Assembly: GCA_012959965.1 (NCBI GenBank)
Contig: DUCF01000066.1
Coordinates: forward strand, 5,886 to 69,885
From: Candidatus Thioglobus sp.
Lineage (GTDB): Bacteria; Pseudomonadota; Gammaproteobacteria; PS1; Pseudothioglobaceae
Reading direction: 5' to 3'
DNA length: 64,000 nt
The position numbers were made by a program, and so were the translations under genes. Below are positions 61,361-64,000 of the stretch, piece after piece; within the stretch, counting starts at the first letter, position 1; each line of letters starts with the position of its first letter. The notes beneath the pieces were generated by a model, which did no database searches, was not told the DNA's origin, and worked only from the letters and a program-made list of their open reading frames with translations.

Positions 61361-62640
61361 AACTGAGAAAAAGCCTTACTAGCAGCATCGATGGTCTTAT
61401 CAAGCTCGTTTTTGCCATGAGCACCCGATAAAAATCCAGCCTCATAGGCCGATGGTGCCAAATATACACCCTCATTCAACATCAGCTGATAAAAAGCCTT
61501 AAAACGTTCGATATTACAATTCGATGCTTGGGAAAAATTACTGACTTTATCTTCATCACTAAAGAACAATCCAAACATGCCACCGATAGTATTCGCTGTC
61601 ATTGGGATATTGCATTCCCTCGCAGCATTAACTATGCCTGAAGTTAAATACTCGGTGCTTTCGCTAAGATTTTTGTAGAAATTCGCATCACTTTCCAAGA
61701 CGCTTAGCATCGCCAAACCGGCAGCCATAGATAGCGGGTTACCCGACAATGTGCCAGCTTGATACACAGGACCCAAAGGCGCAATCCCACTCATAATTTC
61801 ACGCTTACCACCAAAGGCTGCAACCGGCAAACCACCACCAATCACTTTACCCAGGGTGGTTAGGTCGGGCTTCACTTGATAATGCACTTGTGCGCCACCG
61901 AGTGCCACTCGAAAACCGGTCATCACTTCGTCAAAAATAAGCACGGTGCCGTGTGCGTCACAGACATCTCGTAGACCTTGTAAAAATCCTTCGTTCGGTG
62001 GAATGCAATTCATATTGCCAGCCACTGGCTCCACGATAATACAAGCCACTTGCTCACCCATCTCAGCAAACAATGTATTAACGGATTCCAAATTGTTGTA
62101 TTCCAGAGTTAGGGTGTGTTGCGCCAAATCTGCTGGCACACCTGGTGATGTTGGTACGCCCAAGGTCAATGCGCCCGATCCCGCCTTAACCAATAAAGAG
62201 TCTGAATGACCGTGATAACAACCTTCAAACTTTACGATTTTATCGCGATTGGTATAGCCTCGCGCTAAGCGAATAGCGCTCATCGTTGCCTCTGTGCCCG
62301 AACTTACCATTCGTACAAGCTCGATTGATGGCACCAACTGGCAAACTTTTTTCGCCAGTTGAGTTTCAATTTCAGTCGGCGCTCCAAAGCTCAAACCCTT
62401 GTCCAAAGTCTCTCTAACCGCATCAAGAATCACCGGGTTTGAGTGGCCCAAGATCATGGGCCCCCACGAGCCGACGTAGTCTATGTATTCTTTGCCATCA
62501 ACATCAACAAGGTAGGCGCCCTCACCCCGTTCAAAATAGATAGGATCGCCACCAACACCATTAAACGCCCTCACAGGGGAATTAACACCGCCAGGAATGT
62601 AGTTTTTGGCTTCATTAAAAAACGTTGACGACTGACTCAT
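61357..62640 (-). CDS. hemL: Glutamate-1-semialdehyde 2,1-aminomutase
   Basis: [74 protein letters not shown]. Confidence 0.97.
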   Translation of the reverse strand: MSQSSTFFNEAKNYIPGGVNSPVRAFNGVGGDPIYFERGEGAYLVDVDGKEYIDYVGSWGPMILGHSNPVILDAVRETLDKGLSFGAPTEIETQLAKKVCQLVPSIELVRMVSSGTEATMSAIRLARGYTNRDKIVKFEGCYHGHSDSLLVKAGSGALTLGVPTSPGVPADLAQHTLTLEYNNLESVNTLFAEMGEQVACIIVEPVAGNMNCIPPNEGFLQGLRDVCDAHGTVLIFDEVMTGFRVALGGAQVHYQVKPDLTTLGKVIGGGLPVAAFGGKREIMSGIAPLGPVYQAGTLSGNPLSMAAGLAMLSVLESDANFYKNLSESTEYLTSGIVNAARECNIPMTANTIGGMFGLFFSDEDKVSNFSQASNCNIERFKAFYQLMLNEGVYLAPSAYEAGFLSGAHGKNELDKTIDAASKAFSQL

Positions 62641-63680
62641 AAGGCCTCCTGGGGACTGGTAATGGCTGGATATTGTTTGAGATGGGTAATATGCGACCAA
62701 ACAATGAGCACATTATCCAATAATAATGCCATATTTACAGGGCTTTGTGCCAACGAAATCGCTCGTGAAATATCATCCAATAGACGGAATAAATTATCCG
62801 AAGACGCCTTGTTGACAACTTTGTTTAGCTCCAATAAAGCGCCCTGTGTTTTAAGTAGCTTTAGGCGAATGCCTTCGGTTATAAGTTGCTGTAAACAAAC
62901 TAGAGTTTCTAGCTCATGCCCCTCAAACATCTCTGTCTCAATGGTTTTGGCAGGATTCATTGCCATTTCCAGCAAATGATTCTGCCAGCCTTGAAACTGA
63001 AGAAAATAATCCCCCTGCAGCTTTTCCACTGCCCTAAATGGAATACCATGAGCACTTTCAAGCAACTGAGCAGAATCAAAGTCACTGCGCTTTTCACGAT
63101 CAATATGATTGGACAACCACTCCACACTCTCAGAATCAAAAGTCGGTCTAATATGCACACTTTGGCAGCGAGAAAGAATGGTTGCCGGTAATGCGCTGGC
63201 ATTGTGCGCCAGTAAAATAATCAGAGTATTTTCTCGAGGCTCTTCAAGCGTTTTAAGCAGGCTATTGGCAGCACTGACGTTCATCTGGTCAGCATAAAAA
63301 ATAACGCCAATTTGCAGCTCATCTGCAGTTTTGTTCAGAATATCACAAAAAGCGCGAATCTGATCAACACGAATTTCTTTTGACTCCTTGCCAGACTCCC
63401 TTAACTCTGTTCGACAAAAAATCATATTGGGGTAATGCGACCTTCTTACCAGTACGTTTTGATCCAATACCTCTCTTGGATTATCTTTAGCAAGTTGACG
63501 ACAGTGCCGGCAGTCGCCACAAGAGTCATTCTTGCACAAAAGTGTCTGAATAAAACGCTCTGCAAGTTCAAATTTTCCAATTTTTTCAGTGCCGGTAATC
63601 AGTAGTGCTTGTGGCAGGTGGCTTTGCTCTAGCATTTGGGTAAGCTTTGCAAAAGCATTTTGGTGCCAAGGTAGAATCAT
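62637..63680 (-). CDS. holB: DNA polymerase III subunit delta'
   Basis: [69 protein letters not shown]. Confidence 0.93.
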   Translation of the reverse strand: MILPWHQNAFAKLTQMLEQSHLPQALLITGTEKIGKFELAERFIQTLLCKNDSCGDCRHCRQLAKDNPREVLDQNVLVRRSHYPNMIFCRTELRESGKESKEIRVDQIRAFCDILNKTADELQIGVIFYADQMNVSAANSLLKTLEEPRENTLIILLAHNASALPATILSRCQSVHIRPTFDSESVEWLSNHIDREKRSDFDSAQLLESAHGIPFRAVEKLQGDYFLQFQGWQNHLLEMAMNPAKTIETEMFEGHELETLVCLQQLITEGIRLKLLKTQGALLELNKVVNKASSDNLFRLLDDISRAISLAQSPVNMALLLDNVLIVWSHITHLKQYPAITSPQEAL

Positions 63681-64000
63681 AGCTGCTCTAAATAAGTATG
63701 AATTTGTTGACTAACCTCGTCAATTGCAACAGAAGCGTCAACCAATTTGATGCGTTGAGGGTATTGTAAAGAGCGGTCAATAAATACTTGTCTGACGCGC
63801 TCAAAAAAGGCTCGCTCTTCTTGCTCAATACGGTCTTTAGCTGAGCGTACTTCAATTCTTGTCATGCCAATATCAACACTGAGATCCAACAACAAAGTCA
63901 AATCAGGCCGAAACTCACCTTGCACCCAAGTTTCGAGCGCTTCAATACGTTTTAAATCTAGCGATCTTCCGCCACCTTGGTAGGCAAAAGAGGCGTCGGT
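63677..64000 (-). CDS. tmk: Thymidylate kinase, 5' partial at the window edge
   Basis: Frame open to the window edge: TDASFAYQGGGRSLDLKRIEALETWVQGEFRPDLTLLLDLSVDIGMTRI. Confidence 0.92.
   Translation of the reverse strand, partial: TDASFAYQGGGRSLDLKRIEALETWVQGEFRPDLTLLLDLSVDIGMTRIEVRSAKDRIEQEERAFFERVRQVFIDRSLQYPQRIKLVDASVAIDEVSQQIHTYLEQL

Overview
The window has two parts. Bases 1 to about 3.79 kb have a noticeably different base composition and hold a hybrid sensor histidine kinase (5' partial), a sigma54-type response regulator and the C-terminal half of a Gfo/Idh/MocA oxidoreductase. That last gene stops abruptly at about 3.79 kb, which looks like a contig chimera or a recent junction. 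The remaining ~60 kb is a dense gammaproteobacterial chromosome segment, possibly a marine sulfur-oxidiser of the Thioglobus/SUP05 type (inferred). It carries uvrA, pyrH-frr, cmoB, znuA-like, bioC, plsY, a complete 14-gene nuo operon (nuoA-N), tldD-yhdP-like, argB-pyrK-like, hemW-rdgB, rpiA, tusA-dsrE-like, hemL, holB and tmk (partial). The accessory-looking centre is 19.4-33 kb. It holds two amine/gamma-glutamyl style operons: (i) amidotransferase, GltB-like, FMN-GltS-like, GlnT-like GS and a MetX-fold hydrolase, with a divergent LysR gene; (ii) Rieske oxygenase, VOC/GloA-like, cupin, AsnC/Lrp and a second divergent GS-like enzyme, preceded by a perfect 12-bp-arm palindrome. GlpQ and a short GlpD-like gene lie nearby. 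Other observations are a DUF1801-like gene interrupted by one in-frame amber codon, an orphan intrinsic terminator suggesting a small RNA, and a possible switching leader upstream of operon (i). No CRISPR array, rRNA, tRNA or transposase was recognised. All family calls come from reading the translated proteins; no database search was run.
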